Below are positions 1 through 6,920 of a stretch of 11,915 nt of DNA, one piece after another. The stretch lies in NCBI GenBank assembly GCA_937891805.1, contig CALATK010000125.1, positions 1 to 11,915 on the forward strand, read 5' to 3'. A model generated the notes under the pieces. The model saw nothing but the letters and a program-made list of their open reading frames with translations, searched no databases and had not been told where the DNA came from. Origin of the DNA: an uncultured Fibrobacter sp. Lineage in GTDB: Bacteria > Fibrobacterota > Fibrobacteria > Fibrobacterales > Fibrobacteraceae. The position numbers and the translations under genes were made by a program. Every line of letters starts with the position of its first letter. The first letter of the stretch is position 1.

Positions 1-523
1 GGTTTCGTGCCAGGGTGATGGCCTTCTGCTCTACGGCCACTTCTTCGGCGATTTTCTTAAAGGCGGCGGCACGGTCGCCGGCCACGATCTCGAAGGTCAT
101 CTGGAAATTTTCTTTCTGCTTGCTCTTGTAGGCGTCGAACTTGTAGTCGGCGTAATGGAGCCCGTGGAGTATGGCCTTGAACTGTTCGTCGGCGGCGTCT
201 GCCAAGAACAGGCTCACGCAGGGAACTTGCCGTTTCATGGCCTTTTGGGCCAGGCGGTAGGCGGCCATGCGCAAGTGGTCAAGGGTGGAAAGTCCGCGTT
301 CTTTGGCGGCATCCACAAAGAAGGTGTTGCATCCGTCGATTTCAAGGAATTCTAAATCTTCGAAGGGCCCTTCCTTGATGCCCTTCAGCACGGATTCCAC
401 CTGGGATTCACCCTTGGGGGAAAGGACTTTTGAAAATTGGATGGACTCTTTGACAAAAAAGAGCGCGTAGGCCTTGTCGGCTTTGGCCTTCGCCGATTCA
501 GAAGGAATAATGTTTAAATTCAT
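1..523 (-). CDS. pepA: Leucyl aminopeptidase (M17 family), N-terminal part, runs off left edge
   Basis: Reading the minus strand from the ATG at 521-523 gives 174 open codons that continue past the window edge. The product begins MNLNIIPSESAKAKADKAYA. It looks like the N-terminal, non-catalytic domain of M17 cytosolic leucyl aminopeptidases: the segment TLDHLRMAAYRLAQKAMK followed by a helix ending in LHYADYKFDAYKSK corresponds to the family's 'GAYRFDRYKSK' region, and the last visible residues AITLARN match the 'LARDLVN' stretch that opens the catalytic domain. M17 enzymes are two-metal hexameric exopeptidases that release N-terminal residues from peptides in the cytoplasm; the metal ligands lie outside the window. 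It starts 18 bp after the stop of the sigma-54 activator, on the same strand, with no clear Shine-Dalgarno site, so translational dependence on the upstream gene is possible. Family assignment rests on pattern recognition of the weakly conserved N-domain. Confidence 0.8.
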   Translation of the reverse strand, partial: MNLNIIPSESAKAKADKAYALFFVKESIQFSKVLSPKGESQVESVLKGIKEGPFEDLEFLEIDGCNTFFVDAAKERGLSTLDHLRMAAYRLAQKAMKRQVPCVSLFLADAADEQFKAILHGLHYADYKFDAYKSKQKENFQMTFEIVAGDRAAAFKKIAEEVAVEQKAITLARN

Positions 524-541
524 GTGTTAAATGTAGCTAAT

Positions 542-1852
542 CTAGCCACGTACCTTAACACCCAACCGGCTCAATCGATTGTACAATGCCGTGCGGAGCA
601 TGCCCAAGCGCTCGGCCGTGAGGCTTACGGAGCCTCCATTTTTTGCGATGGAGTCGGTCAGGAACTGTCGTTCCTGCTCTTGCAGGTATTTCTTGAATTC
701 GTCGTAGCTGTTGCAGTAGGCGATTCCTGACGGAGCTTTCTCCTGGTATAGCCCTTCGTCGATTTGCAGGTCTTCGGGTTTCAAGAATCCCGGGTTTGCA
801 AAGCATAGTGCCCGCTGGATAACGTTTTCCAGTTCACGGATGTTTCCTGGCCACTGGTGGGCTTGCAGTTTTTTCAGGGCTTCGGGAGACAAGATGAAAT
901 TCTCGCCTTGGGGAGCGTACTGCCTTATGAAATAGTTCGCCAGGTCTTCGATATCTTCCTTGCGGCTCCGCAGGGGGAGAATCTGGATGGGAATCACGTT
1001 CAGGCGATAGTAGAGGTCTTCGCGGAATCGCCCCTTGCGGATTTCTTCGCTCAGGTCCCGGTTGGTGGCGGCGATGATGCGCACATCTACATGTCGGGTC
1101 TTGTTTGCCCCGATGGGGCGGATTTCTCTGTTTTCGATGACCCGCAGGAGTTTCACCTGGGCGTGTAGGGGCATGTCACCGATTTCGTCCAAGAAGATGG
1201 CGCCGCCGTTGGCCTCCTCGAAAAGGCCAATGCGTTCGTTCTGGGCTCCGGTAAAGGCTCCGCGGGTGTGACCGAAAAGTTCACTTTCAAAAAGGGTGTC
1301 GGGAATGGCGCTGCAGTTTACGGTGACAAACCGCTCGTACATGCAGGCGATGGCCCGGGCCACCAGGTCTTTGCCCACGCCGGATTCGCCCTGTATAAGG
1401 ACCGGCCCCGTGTGGAGAATGGTCCGTTCCACTGCTTTGCGCAGGGTCTCCATGGCGGGACTTTTCCCTACCAGGTGGCTCATCCGTTCCCTGAAAATCA
1501 TCTTGGCGCTGTAGATGTCCTTGAGCCTCAGAATCTTGCTCATCAGGTGGAGCTTCAGGGACTCTACCGACAAGATAATGTCGTAGAGGTTGTTGGGAAT
1601 GGAGATGAATTTTTCTGGATCCTCGGCATAGACGAGGATCATGGTATCCGGTTTTTCAAGGCGGATGGCGGTCAGGGCCTCTACGTTGCTCTGGGCAAAG
1701 GAATCCAGGTCCCAGACGATGATGGGTGAGGTGACCTGTTCTGCTTTGGTCCAGGCGGTAAAGGTTTCCAGTTCGTAGTTCACCGACGAAAGCACATCCT
1801 GGATAAAGGCGGATGTGTCGGTTTCGTTGGAGAATAACTGGATGGAGGACAT
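542..1852 (-). CDS. Sigma-54-dependent transcriptional activator with degenerate receiver domain
   Basis: The 436-residue protein has the three-part layout of NtrC-type enhancer-binding proteins. Residues about 1-110 follow a receiver-like alternation of strands and helices: D48 sits at the usual phospho-acceptor place (IIVWDLDSF), but the acidic pair after strand 1 and the conserved Thr/Ser and Lys are absent. The AAA+ domain (about 126-350) is complete: Walker A GESGVGKD at 155-162, the sigma-54-contacting GAFTGA loop at 198-203, Walker B IFLDEI at 219-224, the arginine-finger region REDLYYRLN at 277-285, and WPGNIRELEN at 334-343. A Fis-type helix-turn-helix ends the protein (about 405-432, GGSVSLTAERLGMLRTALYN). 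It should therefore hydrolyse ATP to open sigma-54 promoters from upstream sites. The target genes are not visible. It is followed after 18 bp by the M17 aminopeptidase. No Shine-Dalgarno site precedes the ATG; a heptad repeat sits there instead. No neighbouring histidine kinase is seen. Confidence 0.93.
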   Translation of the reverse strand: MSSIQLFSNETDTSAFIQDVLSSVNYELETFTAWTKAEQVTSPIIVWDLDSFAQSNVEALTAIRLEKPDTMILVYAEDPEKFISIPNNLYDIILSVESLKLHLMSKILRLKDIYSAKMIFRERMSHLVGKSPAMETLRKAVERTILHTGPVLIQGESGVGKDLVARAIACMYERFVTVNCSAIPDTLFESELFGHTRGAFTGAQNERIGLFEEANGGAIFLDEIGDMPLHAQVKLLRVIENREIRPIGANKTRHVDVRIIAATNRDLSEEIRKGRFREDLYYRLNVIPIQILPLRSRKEDIEDLANYFIRQYAPQGENFILSPEALKKLQAHQWPGNIRELENVIQRALCFANPGFLKPEDLQIDEGLYQEKAPSGIAYCNSYDEFKKYLQEQERQFLTDSIAKNGGSVSLTAERLGMLRTALYNRLSRLGVKVRG

Positions 1853-1858
1853 TTGTTT

Positions 1859-1891
1859 AATTCGGAAATCGGAATTCGGAATTCGGATTAT
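1859..1891 (-). repeat. Heptad intergenic repeat, copy A
   Basis: On the plus strand, 1861-1888 is four tandem 7-bp units: TTCGGAA, ATCGGAA, TTCGGAA, TTCGGAT. Read on the minus strand it aligns with copy C (6918-6950) at about 25 of 33 positions. It lies directly upstream of the sigma-54 activator start codon (1850-1852), where a ribosome binding site would be expected, and is inverted relative to copy B, with about 17 bp between the two. Confidence 0.7.
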
Positions 1892-1908
1892 AATGTCATG
1901 TTTTGTGA

Positions 1909-1941
1909 TAACTCTGAAATCCGAAATCCGAAATCATAACT
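1909..1941 (+). repeat. Heptad intergenic repeat, copy B
   Basis: Units from 1912: CTCTGAA, ATCCGAA, ATCCGAA, ATCATAA. The 33-bp block matches copy C (6918-6950) at 28 of 33 positions, including the variant first unit (TCTGAA) and variant last unit (TC-A/G-TAA), so the two are one repeat family and not two independent simple repeats. It sits just downstream of the proC stop codon and could pair imperfectly with copy A as a hairpin with a loop of some 20 nt. There is no T-run, so it is not a standard terminator. Confidence 0.75.
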
Positions 1942-1942
1942 A

Positions 1943-2746
1943 CTATCCTAATTCTTTACTTCTTATAGTGCCTGCCACCACGGCCTTGATGAGGGTGCTG
2001 CGGAAAGCGCCTTCTTCGAGCGCATCTACGCCTGCGATGGTGGTGCCGCCGGGGGAGCAGACCATGGCGCAAAGGTCCCTGGGGCTCTTGCCGGACTGCT
2101 TCACCAGTTCTACGGCCCCTTCGATGGTCCCGAGGGTGAGTTTCAGCGCAACGTCACGGGTGAGACCAGCTTTGACGCCTCCGCGGGTGAGTCCTTCGAT
2201 GAATTCGAAGACGTAGGCGGGGGCACTACCGGAAAGTCCGGTGACGGCGTCCATCAAGCTTTCGGTGACGCGACAGGTGACTCCGATGGTTCCAAAAATT
2301 TCTTCAGCGGTCTTTAGGGTGTCTTCGGAGACGCCGTCGGTGGCAAGTGCCACCGTGCCCCTGCCCACCGTAAGCGGCAGGTTCGGCATCACGCGGAGCA
2401 CCTGGTTCTTGCTCCCGAGTGCGGCGATGAGGGATTCCCGCTTGACGCCTGCCATGATGCTTACGAAGGTCTTTGTGCCCTTGATGGCCTTGACGGCATT
2501 TTTCCACTCGTTGGACACGAGTTTGAAAATTTGGGGCTTTACGCAAAGGAAGGTTATGTCTGCCTTTTTGACGCCTTCTGCGAAGTTCTTGACGCGTACG
2601 CAGCCCAGCTTGCTTACCGCCGCTGCGGCGGTATCGTTGGGGTCAAAAAAGAAGATAGACTTGGGGCTGACTTTTGCATTCAAAAGTCCGCGGAGGATGG
2701 CGCCTCCCATGTTGCCAGTGCCAGCAAAGAAGATATTCTTGTTCAT
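1943..2746 (-). CDS. proC: Pyrroline-5-carboxylate reductase
   Basis: This enzyme makes the last step of proline synthesis in the cytoplasm, reducing 1-pyrroline-5-carboxylate to proline with NAD(P)H. From the chosen ATG the product is 267 residues, the usual family length. It shows the N-terminal Rossmann dinucleotide motif GTGNMGGA (residues 9-16), VKPQ at 69-72, RVMPNLP at 118-124, the dimerisation/active-site stretch DAVTGLSGSAPAY at 166-178, and the family signature CSPGGTTIAG at 230-239 within the helical C-terminal domain. A TTG two codons upstream is also in frame, but the AGAAGGA ribosome binding site lies 8 nt before the ATG at 2744-2746, which decides the start. It follows rho by 39 bp on the same strand, so cotranscription with rho is likely. 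Heptad repeat copy B lies immediately past its stop codon. Confidence 0.96.
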   Translation of the reverse strand: MNKNIFFAGTGNMGGAILRGLLNAKVSPKSIFFFDPNDTAAAAVSKLGCVRVKNFAEGVKKADITFLCVKPQIFKLVSNEWKNAVKAIKGTKTFVSIMAGVKRESLIAALGSKNQVLRVMPNLPLTVGRGTVALATDGVSEDTLKTAEEIFGTIGVTCRVTESLMDAVTGLSGSAPAYVFEFIEGLTRGGVKAGLTRDVALKLTLGTIEGAVELVKQSGKSPRDLCAMVCSPGGTTIAGVDALEEGAFRSTLIKAVVAGTIRSKELG

Positions 2747-2754
2747 AATCAAAT

Positions 2755-2761
2755 TCCTTCT
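2755..2761 (-). promoter_or_regulatory. Ribosome binding site of proC
   Basis: On the minus strand this reads AGAAGGA and ends 8 nt before the ATG at 2744-2746. It favours that ATG over the in-frame TTG at 2750-2752. Confidence 0.7.
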
Positions 2762-2785
2762 AATTCCTTAATAATCTAGCAACAA

Positions 2786-4681
2786 TTACCCGTTCATGGA
2801 GTTCAAGAAATCGTAGTTTGTCTTGAAGGACTTCATCTTGTCACGCATGAATTCCATGATTTCCACGGTGGTCATGTCCTGCAGGTAGCGGCGGAGCACC
2901 CACACGCGACGGAGTTCGTCGTCGGACAAAAGCTGTTCTTCTTTGCGGGTGCCGGACTTGAAGATGTCGATGGCCGGCCAGATGCGTTTTTCGGCGATAC
3001 GGCGGTCCAGAACCAGTTCGTTGTTGCCGGTACCCTTGAATTCTTCGAAAATCACTTCGTCCATGCGGCTGCCGGTCTCGATAAGGGCAGTGCCGATGAT
3101 GGTGAGGGAGCCGCCGTTCTCGATTTTACGGGCGGCACCGAAGAAACGCTTGGGCCTGTGCATGGCGTTGGCGTCCACACCGCCGGAGAGGATCTTTCCG
3201 GAGTGGGGAATCACCACGTTGTTTGCGCGGGCAAAGCGGGTGATGGAGTCCAGAAGAATCACCACGTCGTTTCCGTGTTCCACCATGCGCTTGGCCTTTT
3301 CGATGACCATGTCGGCCACCTTGATGTGGCGGGTGGGTTCTTCGTCGAAAGTAGAGGCCAGCACTTCGGCCTGGATGTTCTTGCCTCGGGCTGCACCTTC
3401 TTCGCGGAGGCGGTCCACCAGCTTGCGCATTTCCGTCACTTCTTCGGGGCGTTCGTCAATCAGGAGCACCATCAGCTTCACTTCGGGGTGGTTGATGGTG
3501 AGGGCCTTGGTGATGTTCTGCAGAAGAACCGTCTTACCCGTGCGGGGAGGGGCGAGGATAATGCTGCGCTGGCCCTTTCCGATGGGGGTGAACAGGTTCA
3601 TGATGCGGGTGCTGTATTCTTGAGGGTCCCATTCCAGGTTAAGCCTTTCGATGGGGTGGATGGGCGTCAGGTATTCGAAAGCCACACGGCGCTTGGTCTT
3701 CTCGGGAGGTTCGAAGTTCACCGTGTCTATGCGCATCAGGGCAAAATACTTTTCACCCTCTTTGGGCTGGCGGATCTGGCCGGTGATGGTGTCGCCCATC
3801 TTCAGGTCGTAACGGCGGATGATGTTACGGCTGATGTAGATGTCGTCGGGGCCCGCCAGGTAGTTGTGGTCGGGGTTCCGCAAGAATCCGTGTCCGCCGT
3901 CGGGAATGATTTCTAGCACGCCCTCGGTATAGATGGGGCAGTCTTCGCCGGTAGTGGCGCTCAAGATGCTATAGACCAGGGCCTGCTTGCGCATGGTCTT
4001 GAAGTCGGGGATTCCCAGTTCGTCGGCCTGGCGCTGAAGCTCGAACATGGGGAGCCCGCGGAGTTCTCTCCACTTGGCCCGCGCGGCGGCCACCTTCTCG
4101 GGGTCCGGCGGCGGCAGCTGGATACTTTCGTCCAAAAAGTCGTCTTGGGGCAGGTTCTTGCCGTGGCGGTTCTTGAACTTGTTAAACTTGTTGAATTTAT
4201 TGTTGTTGAACTTGTTGTTGCCCTGGCCGCCCTGGTTATTCTGGTTGTTTTGCTGTCCCTGGTTGCCTCTGTTCAGATTTTGGTTGTTTTGCGCCTGGCC
4301 TTGGTTGTTCTGACCTTGCTGTTGGCCATTCTGGTTCTGGCCTTGCTGCTGGGCGTTCTGGGCGTTGCCCTGTTGCGGGTTCTGTCCCTTGTTTTCGGTC
4401 GGTGCGGCCGCAGCAACGGCTGGGGCTCCGTCGGCTACGGGAGTGGCCTTGCTTGCCGGCGCTGCTGCTTCAGCCGGGGCTACGGGTGTGGCTTTCGGTT
4501 CGGCTTTCTTTTCCGCTTCCATGAATTCGGCGGCGGCCTTCTGGACATCGCTATCTTCTTTTGCTTTTTTCAGGGGGCGACCGCGACGCTTGGGCTTGTC
4601 TGCCTCTGTGGCTTGATTCTGTTCGGGGGTCATAGAAACTTCGTTCAATCCTTCATCAGGATTACTTTTTGATCTAGGCAC
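2786..4681 (-). CDS. rho: Transcription termination factor Rho with long Asn/Gln-rich N-terminal extension
   Basis: Rho is a hexameric RNA-dependent ATPase/helicase that releases RNA polymerase from untranslated transcripts. From the GTG at 4679-4681 (631 residues) the order is: a Lys-rich head with an AT-hook-like KPKRRGRP (29-36); an Ala/Pro-rich stretch; a low-complexity Asn/Gln/Gly segment (about 99-170) ending in a basic [14 protein letters not shown]; a Rho N-terminal helical domain (about 195-244); the RNA-binding cold-shock-like domain ([15 protein letters not shown] onward); and the ATPase core with Walker A APPRTGKT (377-384), LLIDERPEE (406-414), [12 protein letters not shown] (477-488) and the Q/R-loop region [19 protein letters not shown] (500-518). 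The core is intact; E. coli Rho is 419 residues, so some 200 residues are extra. The start is uncertain: GTG 4681 has AAAGGA 7 nt upstream; ATG 4631-4633 (615 residues) lacks a good site; the far-upstream TTG at 4795 is unlikely because that stretch is A/T-rich with non-typical codons. Confidence 0.95.
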   Translation of the reverse strand: MPRSKSNPDEGLNEVSMTPEQNQATEADKPKRRGRPLKKAKEDSDVQKAAAEFMEAEKKAEPKATPVAPAEAAAPASKATPVADGAPAVAAAAPTENKGQNPQQGNAQNAQQQGQNQNGQQQGQNNQGQAQNNQNLNRGNQGQQNNQNNQGGQGNNKFNNNKFNKFNKFKNRHGKNLPQDDFLDESIQLPPPDPEKVAAARAKWRELRGLPMFELQRQADELGIPDFKTMRKQALVYSILSATTGEDCPIYTEGVLEIIPDGGHGFLRNPDHNYLAGPDDIYISRNIIRRYDLKMGDTITGQIRQPKEGEKYFALMRIDTVNFEPPEKTKRRVAFEYLTPIHPIERLNLEWDPQEYSTRIMNLFTPIGKGQRSIILAPPRTGKTVLLQNITKALTINHPEVKLMVLLIDERPEEVTEMRKLVDRLREEGAARGKNIQAEVLASTFDEEPTRHIKVADMVIEKAKRMVEHGNDVVILLDSITRFARANNVVIPHSGKILSGGVDANAMHRPKRFFGAARKIENGGSLTIIGTALIETGSRMDEVIFEEFKGTGNNELVLDRRIAEKRIWPAIDIFKSGTRKEEQLLSDDELRRVWVLRRYLQDMTTVEIMEFMRDKMKSFKTNYDFLNSMNG

Positions 4682-4688
4682 TAGATTA

Positions 4689-4694
4689 TCCTTT
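4689..4694 (-). promoter_or_regulatory. Candidate ribosome binding site of rho
   Basis: On the minus strand AAAGGA lies 7 nt before an in-frame GTG (4679-4681). This is the best-placed Shine-Dalgarno sequence for any in-frame rho start; the competing ATG at 4631-4633 has its nearest AAGGA about 15 nt away. Confidence 0.45.
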
Positions 4695-4899
4695 GATATA
4701 GTAAGGTCTTTTTTAAGTGGAAAAGAACTTGAATGGGGGATATGGTAAAATGGAGAAATACTCTCCATAAAATTGGGAAGGCTTTGCTCCCTCAACGCCC
4801 TATAAAATAAATAAAAAAAAAGTTTTTGTCAGCAAAAAACGGCTTAGATGTCAAAAAAAAGTGAAAAAATGACAAGTTGTTTTAACTATATTAGGGGTC
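4695..4899. promoter_or_regulatory. Divergent rho / folK promoter region with phased A-tracts
   Basis: About 200 bp, A/T-rich in its folK-proximal half (4796-4899), separate the divergent rho and folK starts. Runs of A at 4813-4821, 4834-4839, 4853-4860 and 4864-4869 have centres about 20, 20 and 10 bp apart, which is close to the helical repeat and predicts bent DNA. For rho (minus strand), TTGCTG (4830-4835) with an A/T-rich -10-like stretch around 4805-4812 is a possible promoter, giving a leader of about 100 nt or more. For folK (plus strand), TATATT at 4887-4892 is a possible -10, with no good -35. A TGTCA...TGACA dyad spans 4849-4874. The promoters are inferred by eye and weakly supported; the A-tracts are seen directly. 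Confidence 0.4.
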
Positions 4900-5409
4900 G
4901 TGGAATCCTTAGAAAGAGTTTTTGTGGCTCTTGGCAGCAATCTTTCTCCTCGGGGCAAGCGCCTCTCTGAGGGGCGTGACATGTTGCGCCGAATTTCTGC
5001 CGGTGGCTGGAAGGAAAGCCCCATCTACGAGACTCCGCCGGTAGGTCCCGAAGGCCAGGGTCCGTATTTCAACCAGGTAGTGAGTTTCTGGTATGCGGGC
5101 ACGCCTACGAGGCTGCTCCATTACCTCAAGGGTTCCGAGTTGGTGCTGGGTCGCAAGCCCAGGGGACACTGGAATTCTAGGGAAATTGATTTAGATCTTT
5201 TGTATTACGGCAACAAGGTGCTGTCCGGCAGGCCGCAGGTTCCCCACGGGGAGATTCTGCACCGGCAGTTCGTGCTTGTGCCGCTGAACGATATCGCCCC
5301 CGATTGGGAAGACCCGTTGAACGGGCGTACCGTGAAAAGTTTGCTTGCGGATTTGCTAGCCCGCGAGGGGAAAATCCCGTTCCGCACCGTCACAGGGGAG
5401 GAAGACTGA
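4900..5409 (+). CDS. folK: 2-amino-4-hydroxy-6-hydroxymethyldihydropteridine pyrophosphokinase (HPPK)
   Basis: The enzyme transfers pyrophosphate from ATP to 6-hydroxymethyl-7,8-dihydropterin, the step before dihydropteroate synthase in folate synthesis. The 169-residue product has the family's usual size and motifs: VALGSNL at 9-15, SPIYETPPVG (40-49) with PYFNQV (55-60), then GRKPRGHWNSREIDLDLLYYG (84-104) holding the ATP/Mg residues R85, R88, R94, D97 and D99, and VPHGEILHRQFVLVPLNDIAPDW (114-136) with H116 and R122. The start is GTG at 4900-4902; the later GTG at 4924 would remove the first beta strand, and no earlier in-frame start exists after the upstream stop at 4870-4872. An AGGGG lies only 2 nt before the GTG, too close for normal use. 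The stop codon overlaps the next gene's ATG by one base, so translation is probably coupled. Confidence 0.95.
   Translation: MESLERVFVALGSNLSPRGKRLSEGRDMLRRISAGGWKESPIYETPPVGPEGQGPYFNQVVSFWYAGTPTRLLHYLKGSELVLGRKPRGHWNSREIDLDLLYYGNKVLSGRPQVPHGEILHRQFVLVPLNDIAPDWEDPLNGRTVKSLLADLLAREGKIPFRTVTGEED
5397..5401 (+). promoter_or_regulatory. Ribosome binding site of the deoxynucleoside kinase gene
   Basis: A perfect GGAGG inside the end of folK, 7 nt before the ATG at 5409-5411. It fixes this start; an in-frame upstream ATG at 5304 lies deep inside folK and is not needed. Confidence 0.75.
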
Positions 5410-6059
5410 TGCTTACGGACAAGGGCGTGCATTTTTTGGCCATTGAAGGGGTCATCGGGGTTGGAAAGACCACACTCGCTCGGATTATCGCCGAACGGTG
5501 GAACGCCTTCTGCATCGAGGAAAACTTTGCAGAAAACCCCTTCCTTGAAAAATTTTACGAAAACAAGGAAGCTTACGCCTTCCAGACCCAGCTGTTCTTT
5601 TTGTTGGACCGCCACAAGCAGTTGCAGAACACGGGAATCCAGAGTGACCTGTTCCATGACCTGCTGGTGTGCGACTACACCTTTGACAAAGACCAGATTT
5701 TTGCGGCCCAGAACCTTTCCGATAGCGAGTACACCATGTACGAGCAGGTGGCCCGCTCCCTGGACAAGGACCTGCCGAAACCCGACCTGGTGGTTTACCT
5801 GCAGGCCAGCGTCCCCACGCTTCTGAACCGCATTCGCGGCCGTGGCCGCCAGATGGAAAAGGCCATCGAGGGTAACTACCTCAAGGACCTGCAAGAGCGC
5901 TACGACCACCTTTTCTGGCACTATCCCAGTGCCCCCGTGCTGATTATCAACACGGACAATATCGACTTTGTACACAACGAAAATCACCTGAAACAAATCC
6001 TGGATGCTATTGCGGAATGCCCGCGGCAGACCACCTACTTTGTTCCCGATGGTAACTAA
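5409..6059 (+). CDS. Deoxynucleoside kinase (dNK/dGK/dCK family)
   Basis: The 216-residue product belongs to the P-loop deoxynucleoside kinases, which phosphorylate deoxynucleosides to monophosphates for salvage in the cytoplasm. Visible features are the P-loop GVIGVGKTT (14-22), an EE pair (37-38) at the expected catalytic-base position before the substrate-binding helices (QTQLFFLLDR, 59-68), the DY-T-FDKD stretch (89-95) at the place of the family's DRS motif, and an Arg-rich lid RIRGRGR (141-147). Length is typical. DYxFDKD is, as I recall it, the form seen in bacterial deoxyadenosine/deoxyguanosine kinases, but I cannot assign the base specificity from sequence alone. The ATG overlaps the folK stop by one base, and panC follows after 9 bp, so this is the middle gene of a three-gene operon. 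Confidence 0.9.
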   Translation: MLTDKGVHFLAIEGVIGVGKTTLARIIAERWNAFCIEENFAENPFLEKFYENKEAYAFQTQLFFLLDRHKQLQNTGIQSDLFHDLLVCDYTFDKDQIFAAQNLSDSEYTMYEQVARSLDKDLPKPDLVVYLQASVPTLLNRIRGRGRQMEKAIEGNYLKDLQERYDHLFWHYPSAPVLIINTDNIDFVHNENHLKQILDAIAECPRQTTYFVPDGN

Positions 6060-6068
6060 GAAGGCAAT

Positions 6069-6920
6069 ATGCAAATCATCAAGACTATAGCGGAATTACG
6101 TGAAACCCTGAAACCCCTTATCAAGAAGGACAAGGTCATTGGACTTGTGCCCACCATGGGAGCTCTCCACGACGGTCACGGGGCGTTGATCAAGGAGTCC
6201 GTAAAGAAATGCGAAGTGACGGTGGTGAGCGTTTTCTTGAATCCTATCCAGTTCGGTCGCAACGAAGACCTGGACAAGTACCCAAAGCGTCTGGAAGCCG
6301 ATGCCAAATTGGCGGAATCCTTGGGAGCGGACTATGTCTTTGCGCCCAGCGTTGCCGAGATGTATCCCGATGGCGACCCGCTGACCCTGGTGCGGGACGA
6401 AACCCTTGAAAGCATGTACTGCGGTGCTTACCGCCCGGGTCATTTCCGCGGTGTCTTGACCGTAGTGGCCAAGTTGTTCCTGATTTCCGGGGCGAACAAG
6501 GCTTTCTTTGGCGAGAAGGACTACCAGCAGGTGTTCCTCATCGAAAAGATGGTGAAGGACCTGAACTTCGACATCGAAATTTATCGGGTGCCTATCGTCC
6601 GCGAAGAATCTGGTCTTGCCCTTTCTAGCCGTAACGAATACCTGACAGCCGATGAACGCAAGCAGGCGTTAGGCATTTCCGAAGGTCTGAAGTTGGCCAA
6701 GAAGGCATTCGAAGGCGGCGAGCGCGGTGTGGTGCGTCTCAGGGATATCGTGCTGAAGTCCGTGCTGGCCAATCGCGGCCAGGTCCAGTACGTGGAAGTG
6801 GTGAACCAGAAGAACTTGCAGAAGTTCAACGGTGTCCTCCGTGAGGGCGACAAGGTGGTTATCCTCGTGGCCGCCTTCTTCGGTAAGACTCGCCTGATCG
6901 ACAATATCGAGCTGAACTAA
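6069..6920 (+). CDS. panC: Pantothenate synthetase (pantoate-beta-alanine ligase)
   Basis: PanC joins pantoate and beta-alanine at the expense of ATP (to AMP and PPi), the last step of pantothenate synthesis toward coenzyme A. The 283-residue product has the standard length and all landmarks: PTMGALHDGH (28-37) with the HxGH nucleotide-binding motif at 34-37, NPIQFGRNEDLDKYP (58-72), RPGHFRGV (122-129), FGEKDYQQ (147-154), and the KMSKS-like LSSRN (185-189). AGAAGG lies 4 nt upstream of the ATG; the gap from the preceding kinase is 9 bp, consistent with one operon with folK and the kinase. Neither panB nor panD is in the window. The stop codon TAA lies inside the first bases of heptad repeat copy C, and a strong hairpin follows about 30 bp later. 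Confidence 0.97.
   Translation: MQIIKTIAELRETLKPLIKKDKVIGLVPTMGALHDGHGALIKESVKKCEVTVVSVFLNPIQFGRNEDLDKYPKRLEADAKLAESLGADYVFAPSVAEMYPDGDPLTLVRDETLESMYCGAYRPGHFRGVLTVVAKLFLISGANKAFFGEKDYQQVFLIEKMVKDLNFDIEIYRVPIVREESGLALSSRNEYLTADERKQALGISEGLKLAKKAFEGGERGVVRLRDIVLKSVLANRGQVQYVEVVNQKNLQKFNGVLREGDKVVILVAAFFGKTRLIDNIELN

Noticed and set aside
4145..4672. A Leu/Val-rich plus-strand open frame that looks like a membrane protein
   Set aside because: It is the complement of the Asn/Gln-rich part of rho: antisense of AAC/CAG codons gives GTT/CTG, hence artificial Val/Leu richness.
4682..4795. Upstream in-frame extension of rho to a TTG at 4795
   Set aside because: The stretch is A/T-rich with codons atypical of the gene (ATA, CTA, AGA), and no Shine-Dalgarno site suits the TTG. 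It is more likely leader RNA.
5304..5408. Upstream ATG that would lengthen the deoxynucleoside kinase by 35 residues
   Set aside because: The extension lies in folK and adds residues before the P-loop that the family lacks. GGAGG is correctly placed for the ATG at 5409.
5917..5933. A TGGCAC sequence resembling a sigma-54 -24 element
   Set aside because: The -12 part reads GT and not GC at the required spacing, and it lies inside the kinase coding sequence far from a gene start.
5205..6074. A 289-codon minus-strand open frame opposite folK and the deoxynucleoside kinase
   Set aside because: It covers two genes with clear family motifs, and its product shows no recognisable domain. Long antisense frames are common opposite G/C-biased third positions.
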